A stretch of DNA of 64,000 nt, from NCBI RefSeq assembly GCF_004000785.1, contig NZ_BILX01000017.1:1-64000 (forward strand), written 5' to 3'. Of this stretch, positions 1 through 8,142 are shown piece by piece (the stretch's first letter is position 1; each line of letters starts with the position of its first letter). A model generated the notes under the pieces. It made no database searches and had not been told where the DNA came from. It worked only from the letters and a program-made list of their open reading frames with translations. Source of the DNA: Paenibacillus ehimensis NBRC 15659. GTDB lineage: Bacteria; Bacillota; Bacilli; Paenibacillales; NBRC-103111. The position numbers were made by a program, and so were the translations under genes.

Positions 1-438
1 GCGATGCAGTCCGCCGTCCAGCTCGATCAGGACGGGCACCGGCTTGCCGGATCGGTCCCCGACGGCCGAGACGCCTGACGCCCCTTCCCAGCTGTCGACG
101 GTTACGGCTACGGTGATCCGGCGATGCAGCCGTTCCAGCCGTTCCAGGTTGCGCTCCCCGATCACGGGAAAGGCGATCAGAATATCGTCGATGCCCAAGT
201 CCGCGAACGTTTCCGCTTCCGAAAGCTTGGCGACGGTAATGCCGACGGCTCCGGCAGCAAGCTGCATACCCGCGAAGCGCAGCGATTTGTGGGTTTTGAT
301 ATGAGGCCGGTGCTTGATCCCGTATTGTGCCAGCTTGTCGGACATTCGCCGGATATTCCGCTCGACCGTGTCGAGGTCAACAAATGCATACGGCGTAGCC
401 GGGGTTTCGCGATAAAGCGGTTCAGGTTGATGTGTCAT
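1..438 (-). CDS. D-threonine aldolase / D-serine dehydratase-like PLP enzyme (N-terminal part, cut by window edge)
   Basis: The open frame starts at ATG 438 and runs off the left edge (146 codons visible). It begins with TPYAFVDLDTVERNIRRM and continues with RPHIKTHKS, GITVAKLSEAE and DDILIAFP. These are the hallmarks of the alanine-racemase-fold N-terminal barrel of the D-threonine aldolase / DSD1 family, where the Lys in KTHK binds PLP. The family cleaves or dehydrates D-beta-hydroxy amino acids in the cytosol. The start overlaps the 3' end of the response regulator by 17 bp, so it is translationally coupled and probably the last gene of the kinase-regulator operon. The exact substrate is unknown. 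Confidence 0.85.
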   Translation of the reverse strand, partial: MTHQPEPLYRETPATPYAFVDLDTVERNIRRMSDKLAQYGIKHRPHIKTHKSLRFAGMQLAAGAVGITVAKLSEAETFADLGIDDILIAFPVIGERNLERLERLHRRITVAVTVDSWEGASGVSAVGDRSGKPVPVLIELDGGLHR

Positions 439-2092
439 AGCGTTTCACCTCGTAATCCGATTGTGGGGAAGCATACCTGTCCCGGTATTCCTGGGGCGTC
501 AGCCCCGTATGCTTTTTGAACACGTTGATGAACGAATGCGCCCGCTGATAGCCGACGTCCGCCGCGATTTCGTAAATTTTGCCCGGGGTATGCAGCAGCA
601 GACGGGCCGCCTTCTCCATGCGGAGCCGATGGACGTAATCGCTCACGTTTTCTCCGGTTTCCCGCTTGTAAATCTTGGAAATATAGACCGGATGCATATA
701 CACATGCTCGGCTATCGCCGTCAAGGAAACGTCCTCCGCCAGCCGCCGTTCGACGAATTGCCGGACGTCGGCGATCAGCTTTGCCCGCGAGCGCTTCGTT
801 TCGCTTTCGGTTTCGCAGCGCAGGCTGTTCATAAGCGCCATCGACCAGTCCTGCAGGTGCCGGACGGAACGGTACGGCACGCCCTGCAGCAATTGGTCAT
901 AGCCGGGCCCGATCAGCTCGGAAAGCGGCCGGCCGTTCTTATGCGCATAGGAAGACGCTGCCGAGGCGATGGCGAAATAAGCTTCCAGCAGCAGCTCCTG
1001 AATGCAGCCGCTCATCGTTTGCAGCTCGCCGAAAATACGCTCGATCCGCCGGTCCGCCGCATCCCATTGGCCCGCCTCAAGCAGCTGCGCCAGCGTCGGA
1101 AGCTCGTACAATGAAGCGAGGGAACGCAGCTCCGTCCGCTCGGGCAGCCCGTCCGCCGCAGTCAGAATCAGGTCCTGCTCGCTTCCGACCCTTCTCCTCA
1201 GTGCCGACAGCGTACCGTCGTACAGCGCAGACACATCGCCGGGGAACGTTCCTTCCCGGCTGATGACAATCGTCGCTTCGCCCTTCAAATAGGCGTGGAT
1301 GGCCTCCTGCAATTGCTCGGCCGCGCGTTCGAGCGCCTGCTCCCGTTCCTCCTCCGCCCCTTCCTCGATGGCTTCGGACGATACGGCAAATACCAGATAA
1401 TCGTACGTGTCTTTGCCGGCCCAAAGCTTAAAGCCCGGCGCGAACAGCTCCCCGGCGATATTGCCCACCGCGTATTCCACCAGTGCAAGGCCGCGCGGAT
1501 CGTAGCCGTAGAACGGCTTTTCGAGGCGGACGAGCAGCAGCGAAACGGGCTTTCCGAACAAATCGGGCACGCCCAGCATCTCCATTTTGTCCCGGAGGTC
1601 GGCTTCGGAATAGCGTTTGCCAAGGAGCAGTTCGCCGAGCAGCGTGCTCCGCAGCTGCGGCAAGTTTTCGCGCAGCGTCCGGGCGATCCGCTCCTGGGAG
1701 ATCACCGCATTCCATTCCTCCCGAACCGCCTCAAGCACGCCCGAGACCGTGTCCAGCAGCTCTTCGTCGGTTACCGGCTTGAGCAAATAGCTTGCGGTAC
1801 CGCTTGCAATGGCTTCCTTGGCATAATCGAACTCGGCGTAGCCCGAAAGCAGGATGCATTTCGTTTTGGGCTGTTTGTCCCGGATGCGCCGGGATAGCTC
1901 AAGACCGGACATTCCCGGCATGCGGATGTCCGAGATGACGATGTCGATCGCATGCGCATTCAGCACCTCGAGCGCTTCGAATGCCGAATAAGCCTTATGC
2001 ACGGCGGCGATGCCGATTCGCTCCCACGGGACAAGCTCGGCGAGACGTTCCACCACGTGGGCCTCGTCATCCACGATCAATAGCTGCGCCAT
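422..2092 (-). CDS. Response regulator, receiver plus AraC-type DNA-binding domain (YesN type)
   Basis: This 556-residue protein has an N-terminal receiver domain (about 1-125) with acidic pocket VDDE, phospho-acceptor Asp55 in VISDIRMPG, and Lys105 in YLLKP. A long middle linker follows, then a C-terminal AraC double helix-turn-helix (about 450-545) ending in GLTPQEYRD. Phosphorylation by the sensor kinase encoded immediately upstream should let it bind direct repeats in target promoters. The genes overlap by 26 bp. The target is most likely the ABC transporter operon next door, whose promoter carries a 20-bp-spaced direct repeat. Family length is normal. Confidence 0.95.
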   Translation of the reverse strand: MAQLLIVDDEAHVVERLAELVPWERIGIAAVHKAYSAFEALEVLNAHAIDIVISDIRMPGMSGLELSRRIRDKQPKTKCILLSGYAEFDYAKEAIASGTASYLLKPVTDEELLDTVSGVLEAVREEWNAVISQERIARTLRENLPQLRSTLLGELLLGKRYSEADLRDKMEMLGVPDLFGKPVSLLLVRLEKPFYGYDPRGLALVEYAVGNIAGELFAPGFKLWAGKDTYDYLVFAVSSEAIEEGAEEEREQALERAAEQLQEAIHAYLKGEATIVISREGTFPGDVSALYDGTLSALRRRVGSEQDLILTAADGLPERTELRSLASLYELPTLAQLLEAGQWDAADRRIERIFGELQTMSGCIQELLLEAYFAIASAASSYAHKNGRPLSELIGPGYDQLLQGVPYRSVRHLQDWSMALMNSLRCETESETKRSRAKLIADVRQFVERRLAEDVSLTAIAEHVYMHPVYISKIYKRETGENVSDYVHRLRMEKAARLLLHTPGKIYEIAADVGYQRAHSFINVFKKHTGLTPQEYRDRYASPQSDYEVKRYDTST

Positions 2093-3821
2093 GCTCCGAA
2101 TCCCTCCCCCATGTCAACGTGACGCGCAAACCGCCGAGCGGACTGTGCGAGAGCTTGAGCCCCGCTCCCTCGCCGAAGACGTAGCGGAGCCGCTGGTGGA
2201 CGTTCCACATCCCGAAGCCCGAAGCGGCCTCCTGCGGCAGCGCAAGCTGGTGCTCCATGCCGGCGATCGCCTCGTCCGTCATGCCGAGGCCGTTGTCGTC
2301 CACGACGATCCGGCACAAGCCTTCGCTCACGCTTCCGGATATCCGGATGACGCCTTCTCCCGGCTTGTTCTCGATGCCGTGAACGATGGCGTTCTCCACG
2401 ATCGGCTGCAGCAGCAAGCGAGGGATGGGCAGCTCCCGCATCGACTCCGGGACGTCAAGCTCGCAGCGAAGGCGTCCGAGCCGCAGGTTATGAATGGTCA
2501 AGTAATTGGCCACAAGCTTCATTTCTTCGTCAAGCGCCGCCGTCCGGTTTTCCATGCGCGTGGTGTAGCGGTAATATTCGGCGAGGTTTTGCGCCATCGC
2601 CACGACCGACCTCGTATCCTCCAGCATCGCGGTATTGATGATAAAGAAAAGGCTGTTATATAAAAAATGCGGATTGATCTGGGCCTGGAGCTGCTTGAGC
2701 GTCGCTTCGTGCAGCCGGATTTTTTCGGCATATACCCGCTGCACCAAGTCCTGAATCTGTTCGGCCATCTCGTTAAACCGGTCGATCAGGAAGTCAAACT
2801 CGTTATTCGGCCGGTAACGGATGCGTGCGGACAAGTCCCCCTTCTTGAGCAGCCTCACCCCGTTCAGCAGCTTGCCGATCGGCTTCTGGACGTTGCGGTA
2901 AAGCAAATAAGCGGCCAAAAAGCTCATGCCGAGCAGCAGGCCGAGCGTCACATAGAACAGCAGATTCGTCTTGCGGATCGGCGCCAAAATACTGTCGACA
3001 GGCACGTAATCGACCAGGTACCAGTCCAGCTGTCTGGACTTGACATAGTAGACGGCAACCTGCCGTCCGGCGACCATCGCGACAAAATGACCGCTTTCCT
3101 GAAGCGATTGTCCGTCCAGCATGGACACGATGGCCTGCACGGAGCCTTCGCTCATCGTGGCGCTGCCGATCGGAGAGAAACCGTTCCGGTACAGAAACGG
3201 ATCGCCTTTCCCGCCCGTTTTCACCTGATCGAGCATGGCGGAGATGTTGGCAACCGGGAAGCTGACCTGAATCATCGCTTGGATCGCAGCCGGATCGGTT
3301 GCCCCCAGAGGGTCGACGATCTGGCGGGTGAAGCGGGCTCCCGGCGTCCTGGCATCGCCCCGTACGGTCCCGTCGTAAGTCCAAGTCTTAAGCGGTGCGA
3401 ACTTGTCGATGTCCGCAGGATCATAGGATTTGAATATATTGGAAGAAATGACAAGCTGGTCTTTGGGCAAGTAGACCGACAAATCGTTCGTCCAGGCGGC
3501 GGAAACGCTCTGCAGGCTGATTTTCTGCATCAGGCGGGTCTGCTCCTTCAGCTTGTCGTACGGCTTGTCCGATCTGCGGTCGACAAACTCGCGCAAATAA
3601 GGATCCGAATTCAAAATAACGGGAAACATCGCAAGCTGTTCGACCGTCGTATCAAACTGCTGCAGGAAGAAGGACAGCCGGTTGAGGCTCGAGGACTCCA
3701 TTTCTTCCCGCACGACGTCCACGCTGACTTGATTCGTATAAATATACAGAAAGAGCACGGGCGTAAGCAGCAATGCAATGAGCACTAATACCTTGGTGAA
3801 TATCGTTGGCTTTCCCGTCAT
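2067..3821 (-). CDS. Sensor histidine kinase, YesM type, with extracellular sensor domain
   Basis: This 584-residue membrane protein has a first TM segment at about 7-27, an extracellular Cache-like sensing region (about 30-285), a second TM at about 286-309, a HAMP domain (310-360) and a His_kinase module with phospho-acceptor His385 in INPHFLYNS. The C-terminal ATPase has the N box (IVENAIVHG) and G box (DDNGLGM). It probably senses the transported sugar or its binding protein and phosphorylates the overlapping response regulator. I chose ATG 3821 because AAGGAG lies 10 bases upstream; the frame stays open 14 codons further without a ribosome site. Confidence 0.95.
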   Translation of the reverse strand: MTGKPTIFTKVLVLIALLLTPVLFLYIYTNQVSVDVVREEMESSSLNRLSFFLQQFDTTVEQLAMFPVILNSDPYLREFVDRRSDKPYDKLKEQTRLMQKISLQSVSAAWTNDLSVYLPKDQLVISSNIFKSYDPADIDKFAPLKTWTYDGTVRGDARTPGARFTRQIVDPLGATDPAAIQAMIQVSFPVANISAMLDQVKTGGKGDPFLYRNGFSPIGSATMSEGSVQAIVSMLDGQSLQESGHFVAMVAGRQVAVYYVKSRQLDWYLVDYVPVDSILAPIRKTNLLFYVTLGLLLGMSFLAAYLLYRNVQKPIGKLLNGVRLLKKGDLSARIRYRPNNEFDFLIDRFNEMAEQIQDLVQRVYAEKIRLHEATLKQLQAQINPHFLYNSLFFIINTAMLEDTRSVVAMAQNLAEYYRYTTRMENRTAALDEEMKLVANYLTIHNLRLGRLRCELDVPESMRELPIPRLLLQPIVENAIVHGIENKPGEGVIRISGSVSEGLCRIVVDDNGLGMTDEAIAGMEHQLALPQEAASGFGMWNVHQRLRYVFGEGAGLKLSHSPLGGLRVTLTWGRDSEHGAAIDRG

Positions 3822-3926
3822 GTTGTCACCGCTCCTTGCGGAATTGTAGTGTGCGCCAGCCATCCGATTCCGATCCGCAAAAGCCGCCTTTCGTCCGCCA
3901 CGACCCGCTTCGGCCGCCCTGGTCTT

Positions 3927-4748
3927 CTATCCTTTCACCGCCCCCGCCGACAAGCCGCTAACGATATAACGCTGCGCAAGCAGCGCAATAATGAGCACCG
4001 GCAGCGTAATGATGCAGGCTGCGGCCATCAGGGCGCCCCAATTGATTTCGGAGTAGGACATAAAATTATAGACGGCGACGGGAAGCGTTTTCGTACGGTC
4101 GCCGGCCAAGATGATCGAGAACATAAAATTGTTCCAAGAAAAAATAAAGGAGAGCAGAGAAGAGGTAATAATGCCAGGCCCCGAGATCGGGAGCACGACG
4201 CGCCGGAACACTTGGGAACGGGTGCAGCCGTCGATCAGCCCGGCCTCTTCGATTTCAATCGGAAGCCCCTCAAAGAATGATATCATGATCCAGATGATAA
4301 AGGGCAGTCCTACCAACATGTGGCTTAAAATGAGCGACGTAAAGCTGTCGACGAGACCCAGCTTCGAAAAAATGATAAACCACGGAATCAAAAACGTAAT
4401 ACCGGGGATGATCCGCGCCACAAGAATGACAAGCCCCAGTCCCTGGAGACGGTAGCGGGCGATGGCGTATGCCGCGGGCAGCCCCAGAATTAGCGAGCCG
4501 ATCGTCGAGCCCGCCGCGACGAAGAAGCTGTTCCAGATGAAGATCAGGAAATCGTATTGTCCGAACACGCTTACATAATTTTTCACGGTAGGCTGGAAGA
4601 CGAAAAACTGGCCGGTCGACATGATCTGCGACTGCGTCTTGAAGGAAGCCAGCAGCATCCAGATGAACGGGAACGAGAATACGAGCACGACGAGCAGCGT
4701 CAGACCCGACAAGACGGCGTTGGTGACCTTTTGTTTCTTTTTCTTCAT
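3927..4748 (-). CDS. ABC transporter permease, MalG/AraQ type (carbohydrate)
   Basis: This 273-residue inner-membrane protein has six predicted TM segments and the EAA loop (EEAGLIDGCTRSQVFRRVVLP, near 190) that docks the ATPase. It forms the pore with the MalF-type partner encoded upstream; the start overlaps that gene's stop as ATGA. The N-terminus begins with a short Lys-rich stretch before TM1, typical for the family. No ATPase gene is present, so the transporter probably uses a multipurpose MsmX-like ATPase encoded elsewhere (inference). About 105 bp separate it from the sensor kinase. Confidence 0.95.
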   Translation of the reverse strand: MKKKKQKVTNAVLSGLTLLVVLVFSFPFIWMLLASFKTQSQIMSTGQFFVFQPTVKNYVSVFGQYDFLIFIWNSFFVAAGSTIGSLILGLPAAYAIARYRLQGLGLVILVARIIPGITFLIPWFIIFSKLGLVDSFTSLILSHMLVGLPFIIWIMISFFEGLPIEIEEAGLIDGCTRSQVFRRVVLPISGPGIITSSLLSFIFSWNNFMFSIILAGDRTKTLPVAVYNFMSYSEINWGALMAAACIITLPVLIIALLAQRYIVSGLSAGAVKG

Positions 4749-5635
4749 GTCGCTCCCTCCAGACGTTTGCGGAACCAGATCATCAGCAGCGTGAAGCCCA
4801 TGACGAGCGCGAAAAATACGACCAGCAGCGAAGAGGCCAGCCCGAGCTTGAAGTACTGAAAGCCGAGCGTGTAGCCGTAGATGTTGAGCGTCTCGGATTT
4901 CATGTTCGGGCCGCCCTGCGTTGTGGAGTAAATGATGTCAAACGTTTTGAGCACGTCGATCAAACGCAGCATGAAGGCAACCATAATCGTCGGGCGAAGC
5001 ATCGGCAGCGTCAGGTGCACGAATTTTTGCCAGCCCGTGGCCCCGTCCACATCGGCGGCTTCATAAGGCTCCGACGGGAGCGTCGACAGCCCGGCCATCA
5101 CGATGAGCGCGATCATCGGCGTCCATTCCCAGACGTCGATCACGATGAGCGAAGGAATCGCCTGCGTCGGCGATGCGATCCAGAGCTGCGGCTCCAGGCC
5201 GAGCGCCTTAAGCAAATGGTTGGCGACGCCGATGGATGGCTCGTAAATCAGCACCCAGACGAGCCCCATGGCGACGGGCGTCGCCACCATCGGCAGCAGA
5301 AACAACGTTTTGACTAAGTTTTTGCCGCGAAAATCGCGGTACAGCAGCATGGCGATCGCGACGCCGAGCACCGTCTCCAGAATCAGCGCGCCGGCCGAAA
5401 ACACGAACGTATTTTGGACGGCCTGCCAAAACCGGGTGTCGGCAAGCAGCGCTGTATAATTATCAAGCCCCACCCATGTCGGCGGCGTCGCCGACGACAT
5501 GCTCCATTCATAGAAGCTGATCCGGAACGTGTATATAATAGGGAAAACCATCATCAGCAGAACGAACAAAACGGCGGGCATCGTATAAATCCATTTCAGG
5601 TTCCGGTCGAACCAGTTCGTCGGCATGTGCATCAT
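4745..5635 (-). CDS. ABC transporter permease, MalF/UgpA type (carbohydrate)
   Basis: This 296-residue inner-membrane protein has a first TM near 15-38 followed by five more, and an EAA motif (YEAADVDGATGWQKFVHLTLP). It pairs with the downstream MalG-type permease (4-bp overlap) and receives substrate from the lipoprotein encoded upstream. The N-terminus offers two nearby ATGs (5635 and 5632); either gives the same mature topology. It is normal length for CUT1-family permeases that import oligosaccharides. Confidence 0.95.
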   Translation of the reverse strand: MMHMPTNWFDRNLKWIYTMPAVLFVLLMMVFPIIYTFRISFYEWSMSSATPPTWVGLDNYTALLADTRFWQAVQNTFVFSAGALILETVLGVAIAMLLYRDFRGKNLVKTLFLLPMVATPVAMGLVWVLIYEPSIGVANHLLKALGLEPQLWIASPTQAIPSLIVIDVWEWTPMIALIVMAGLSTLPSEPYEAADVDGATGWQKFVHLTLPMLRPTIMVAFMLRLIDVLKTFDIIYSTTQGGPNMKSETLNIYGYTLGFQYFKLGLASSLLVVFFALVMGFTLLMIWFRKRLEGAT

Positions 5636-5662
5636 CCTTTCCGCTTGGACTTGTCAAGCAAA

Positions 5663-5691
5663 AGGATGCGCCCGCCAAATGGGCGCATCCT
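5663..5691 (-). terminator. Intra-operon hairpin between binding protein and permeases
   Basis: A perfect 11-bp stem (5663-5673 with 5681-5691) and a 7-base loop lie in the 69-bp gap between the binding-protein stop and the MalF-type start. On the minus strand it is followed by TTTGCTTGAC, a poor U-tract. Such hairpins usually act as partial terminators or 3' stabilisers, letting the binding protein be made in excess over the permeases. Confidence 0.7.
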
Positions 5692-5704
5692 CCATTCCGC
5701 ACGC

Positions 5705-7030
5705 TTATTTTCCTCTTTCCTTGTCGATCAGGGCTTGAAACTCCTTGTTCGCCTGCTCGGCTGCGGCTTTGATGTCTTCGCCGGTAATCGCCTTCTGAAC
5801 GATGGCCCCGATGATGTCCCGCGCCTCGCTGACTTTGTCGACGGCCGGCACGGAATGATCGACGCCGCCTTTTTGCGTTTCCTTCGTCACTTCGGCAAGC
5901 TCTTTCGGGAAGGCAGTGATGCCTTCCGGGCTATCCCATACCGACATGCGCGCTCCCGGGTTTCCTTTTTTCTGGGTGGCCGTCACGGTCTCTTTGCTGG
6001 TCGCCCATTGGATGAAGGCCCATGCGGCGTCTTTTTTCTTGGACTTGGCATTCATCGCGAGGCTCCAGGAGGTGATGTTGAACGGCTTCGAGCCCTCCTT
6101 GCCTGCCGGGAAGCTGGCGAAGCCGACCTTGTCGGCGACCTTCGATTTCTCCGGATCGGTCGTGTTCTTGAAGAGCGAATTCGCGTCCGCGAAGAAAGCG
6201 GCCTTGCCCTGCGCGAACACGCCGATCGCTTGCGGCCACGACATATTGAGCACTCCGGGAGGACCGAAGTCTTTCAGCAGCGTAGCGTAAGTGGTCATGC
6301 CTTTGATCGCTTCTGGCGTATTGACGGTCGCCTTGTCGTCCTTCATAAAGTCGCCGCCTTCGGAGTAGATGAACGACGAGATTTGCGAGACGAGCGGAGA
6401 GCGCTGGCCGCGGGCGGCGAAGCCGTACAATTCGTTCTTCGGATCGTGAAGCTTTTGGGCGGCGGCGAGCAGCTCGTCCATCGTTTTGGGAACGGGGATG
6501 CCCGCTTTTTCCAGCAGATCCTTGCGGTAGTATAATATGTGCTGCTCCGTAATAATCGGGATGCCGTACAGCTTCCCGTTTACCGTATTGGAGCTGACGG
6601 ACGCTTTGGAAAAGTCGTTGAAGTCGTAGGCGGCGTCTTTCTTCAGGTACTCGTCAAGCGGCGCAATCCAGTCGTTCTTGACGAACATCCGCGTTTGCTG
6701 GAGCGGACTCATCATGAATACGTCCGGCGTCTCCGACGCAGCCGTCAGCTGCACGGTCAGCTTCTGCGCCAGCTGGTCCTCGAAAAAGCTCTGCACGTCC
6801 ACCTTCATCCCGGTGCTCGCTTCGAATTGCGGAAGCAGCTCTTTGATGGCGTCTCCCCAAGGGTGATTGGCGGTGACGATCGACAGCTTTTGCCCTGCGA
6901 AAGGCTTGTCCGCATTTTGTCCCGCCTTGCCCTCGCCCGGCTTCGTTTCGCCGCCGCAGGCGGCAAGCAAACTTGCCGACAGGACGGAGACAAGCCCGGT
7001 TTTCAGCACGCGATTCATCGTTTCGTTCAT
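5705..7030 (-). CDS. ABC transporter extracellular solute-binding lipoprotein (carbohydrate)
   Basis: This 441-residue protein has a signal peptide and lipobox SLLAAC (Cys about 25), so it is lipid-anchored outside the membrane. The mature part follows the family-1 solute-binding fold, beginning with KLSIVTANHPWGDAIKELLPQFEASTG and carrying ETPDVFMMSP and YFAD-like hinge strands. It captures a sugar and delivers it to the two permeases downstream. It is the first gene of the transporter operon; the upstream region carries a direct repeat likely bound by the YesN-type regulator. The substrate cannot be read from sequence. Confidence 0.95.
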   Translation of the reverse strand: MNETMNRVLKTGLVSVLSASLLAACGGETKPGEGKAGQNADKPFAGQKLSIVTANHPWGDAIKELLPQFEASTGMKVDVQSFFEDQLAQKLTVQLTAASETPDVFMMSPLQQTRMFVKNDWIAPLDEYLKKDAAYDFNDFSKASVSSNTVNGKLYGIPIITEQHILYYRKDLLEKAGIPVPKTMDELLAAAQKLHDPKNELYGFAARGQRSPLVSQISSFIYSEGGDFMKDDKATVNTPEAIKGMTTYATLLKDFGPPGVLNMSWPQAIGVFAQGKAAFFADANSLFKNTTDPEKSKVADKVGFASFPAGKEGSKPFNITSWSLAMNAKSKKKDAAWAFIQWATSKETVTATQKKGNPGARMSVWDSPEGITAFPKELAEVTKETQKGGVDHSVPAVDKVSEARDIIGAIVQKAITGEDIKAAAEQANKEFQALIDKERGK

Positions 7031-7139
7031 GATACGACCTCCCTTATAGTGTTCATTGGCGGCGGGATTCGTTCGTAAGCGCTATCATTTAAGTGTTCCC
7101 GCTATAGCTCAAGACTAAACGATTTCGGTCGATGTTGAA

Positions 7140-7168
7140 ATAACGCAGATTAAGCATTCATAACGCAG
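7140..7168 (-). promoter_or_regulatory. Direct repeat upstream of the binding-protein gene (candidate AraC-type operator)
   Basis: The 9-mer ATAACGCAG occurs at 7140-7148 and again at 7160-7168 on the plus strand, exactly 20 bp apart, about 110-140 bp upstream of the binding-protein start. Two half-sites two helical turns apart on the same strand is the layout AraC-family regulators use. The adjacent YesN-type regulator is the obvious candidate ligand. No clear -35/-10 pair could be chosen by eye. Confidence 0.5.
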
Positions 7169-7187
7169 GTTCAACAAGTTGCCGCAA

Positions 7188-7220
7188 CAAAAAATAGAGC
7201 AAGCCGGCCGCTCGCTCTAT
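7188..7220 (-). terminator. Rho-independent terminator of the DeoR gene
   Basis: An imperfect stem (about 11 bp, one mismatch; outer arms ATAGAGC 7194-7200 and GCTCTAT 7214-7220) is followed on the minus strand by TTTTTTG. It lies just after the deoR-type stop, so the regulator is transcribed apart from the transporter operon. Confidence 0.8.
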
Positions 7221-7229
7221 CCTTTACTT

Positions 7230-8003
7230 CTAGCCCTCCGCGACAAGGATCTCGATGCCCTTCTCTTTCAGCTGATGAATCCAGTCGGCTTGACATCCCT
7301 TGTCGGTGATGATCATCGAAATGTCCTGCAGCGCCGCAATGCGGGCAAATGTCGTTTTTCCGAATTTCGAATGATCGGCCAGCACGATCGACTCCTCGGC
7401 CCGCTCGATCATTTTGCGCGATACGCTCGCTTCATTCAAATCATAGTCCGTGATCCCTTCGACAAGCGAGATGCCGCCGACGGAAATAAACGCTTTGTGC
7501 ACCTTGAACTGCTGAAGCATCGCTTCGGTCAGCGTTCCCCCGACCGATTGCTGATTCACATTAACCGCACCCCCGGCAAAAATAATGCGGCCCTTGAACA
7601 GCTCCATCGCCAAAAGCAGCACCGGTACGGAATGGGTTACGACGGTCACGTCAGGCCGATGCTGCAAATAACGGACGATTTCCATCGTCGTCGTCCCGTT
7701 GTCGATCATGATCGTCTCGCCCTCTTTGACCAGCGAAGCCGCCAGCTTGCCGATCGACGTCTTGGCGCCGTTGTTCATTTGCTCCCGCTGGATGAACGGC
7801 GGCTCCCAGCTGTCCATGCGGGTTTTGACCGCGCCGCCGTAAACTTTTTTGAGCAGGCCTTCCTTCTCCAGCCTGTCCAAATCCCGCCGGATCGTTTCCG
7901 GCGATACGTTCAATTGCTCGGCCAGCGCATGCACCTGCACTTTTTCGTCCTGCATCAGCTGCCCCATAATCGTTTTTTTGCGTTCCTCGAACGTGAGTGA
8001 CAC
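7230..8003 (-). CDS. DeoR-family transcriptional regulator
   Basis: This 257-residue protein has an N-terminal helix-turn-helix (about 5-60) with the DeoR signature VSPETIRRDLDRLEKEGLL, followed by a sugar-phosphate-binding DeoRC domain containing IDNGTTTMEIVRYL and LADHSKFG. These regulators repress sugar catabolic operons and are released by a phosphorylated intermediate. It is monocistronic, with its own terminator, and lies upstream of the ABC operon. Its own promoter region carries repeated TGTTTATTG elements that may be its operator. Confidence 0.93.
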   Translation of the reverse strand: MSLTFEERKKTIMGQLMQDEKVQVHALAEQLNVSPETIRRDLDRLEKEGLLKKVYGGAVKTRMDSWEPPFIQREQMNNGAKTSIGKLAASLVKEGETIMIDNGTTTMEIVRYLQHRPDVTVVTHSVPVLLLAMELFKGRIIFAGGAVNVNQQSVGGTLTEAMLQQFKVHKAFISVGGISLVEGITDYDLNEASVSRKMIERAEESIVLADHSKFGKTTFARIAALQDISMIITDKGCQADWIHQLKEKGIEILVAEG

Positions 8004-8020
8004 CGCCGCCCCGCCCTTCT

Positions 8021-8059
8021 TGTTTTATGTTTATTGTTGAATGTTTGTGTTGTTTATTG
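8021..8059 (-). promoter_or_regulatory. Repeated TGTTTATTG elements upstream of deoR-type gene
   Basis: TGTTTATTG occurs exactly at 8028-8036 and 8051-8059, with looser copies at 8021-8029 (TGTTTTATG) and 8042-8050 (TGTTTGTGT). They sit 18-56 bp upstream of the regulator start. DeoR-family proteins often bind repeated short elements, so autoregulation is plausible. This is inference from position only. Confidence 0.4.
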
Positions 8060-8142
8060 CTTTATGGTAACGTGCCTCTAGGGGGATGTCAAACGGAGTT
8101 TCCGAGCATCTCGAAATACCGGACAATTGAGCCCGGTGCGGC

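Noticed and set aside
2667..3788. Long plus-strand open frame (373 codons) opposite the sensor kinase
   Set aside because: It mirrors the kinase in the complementary frame, has no start signal and no family resemblance; GC-rich genes often leave such shadows.
5414..6535. Plus-strand 373-codon frame across the MalF-type and binding-protein genes
   Set aside because: It spans two real minus-strand genes and their gap and has no ribosome site or domain.
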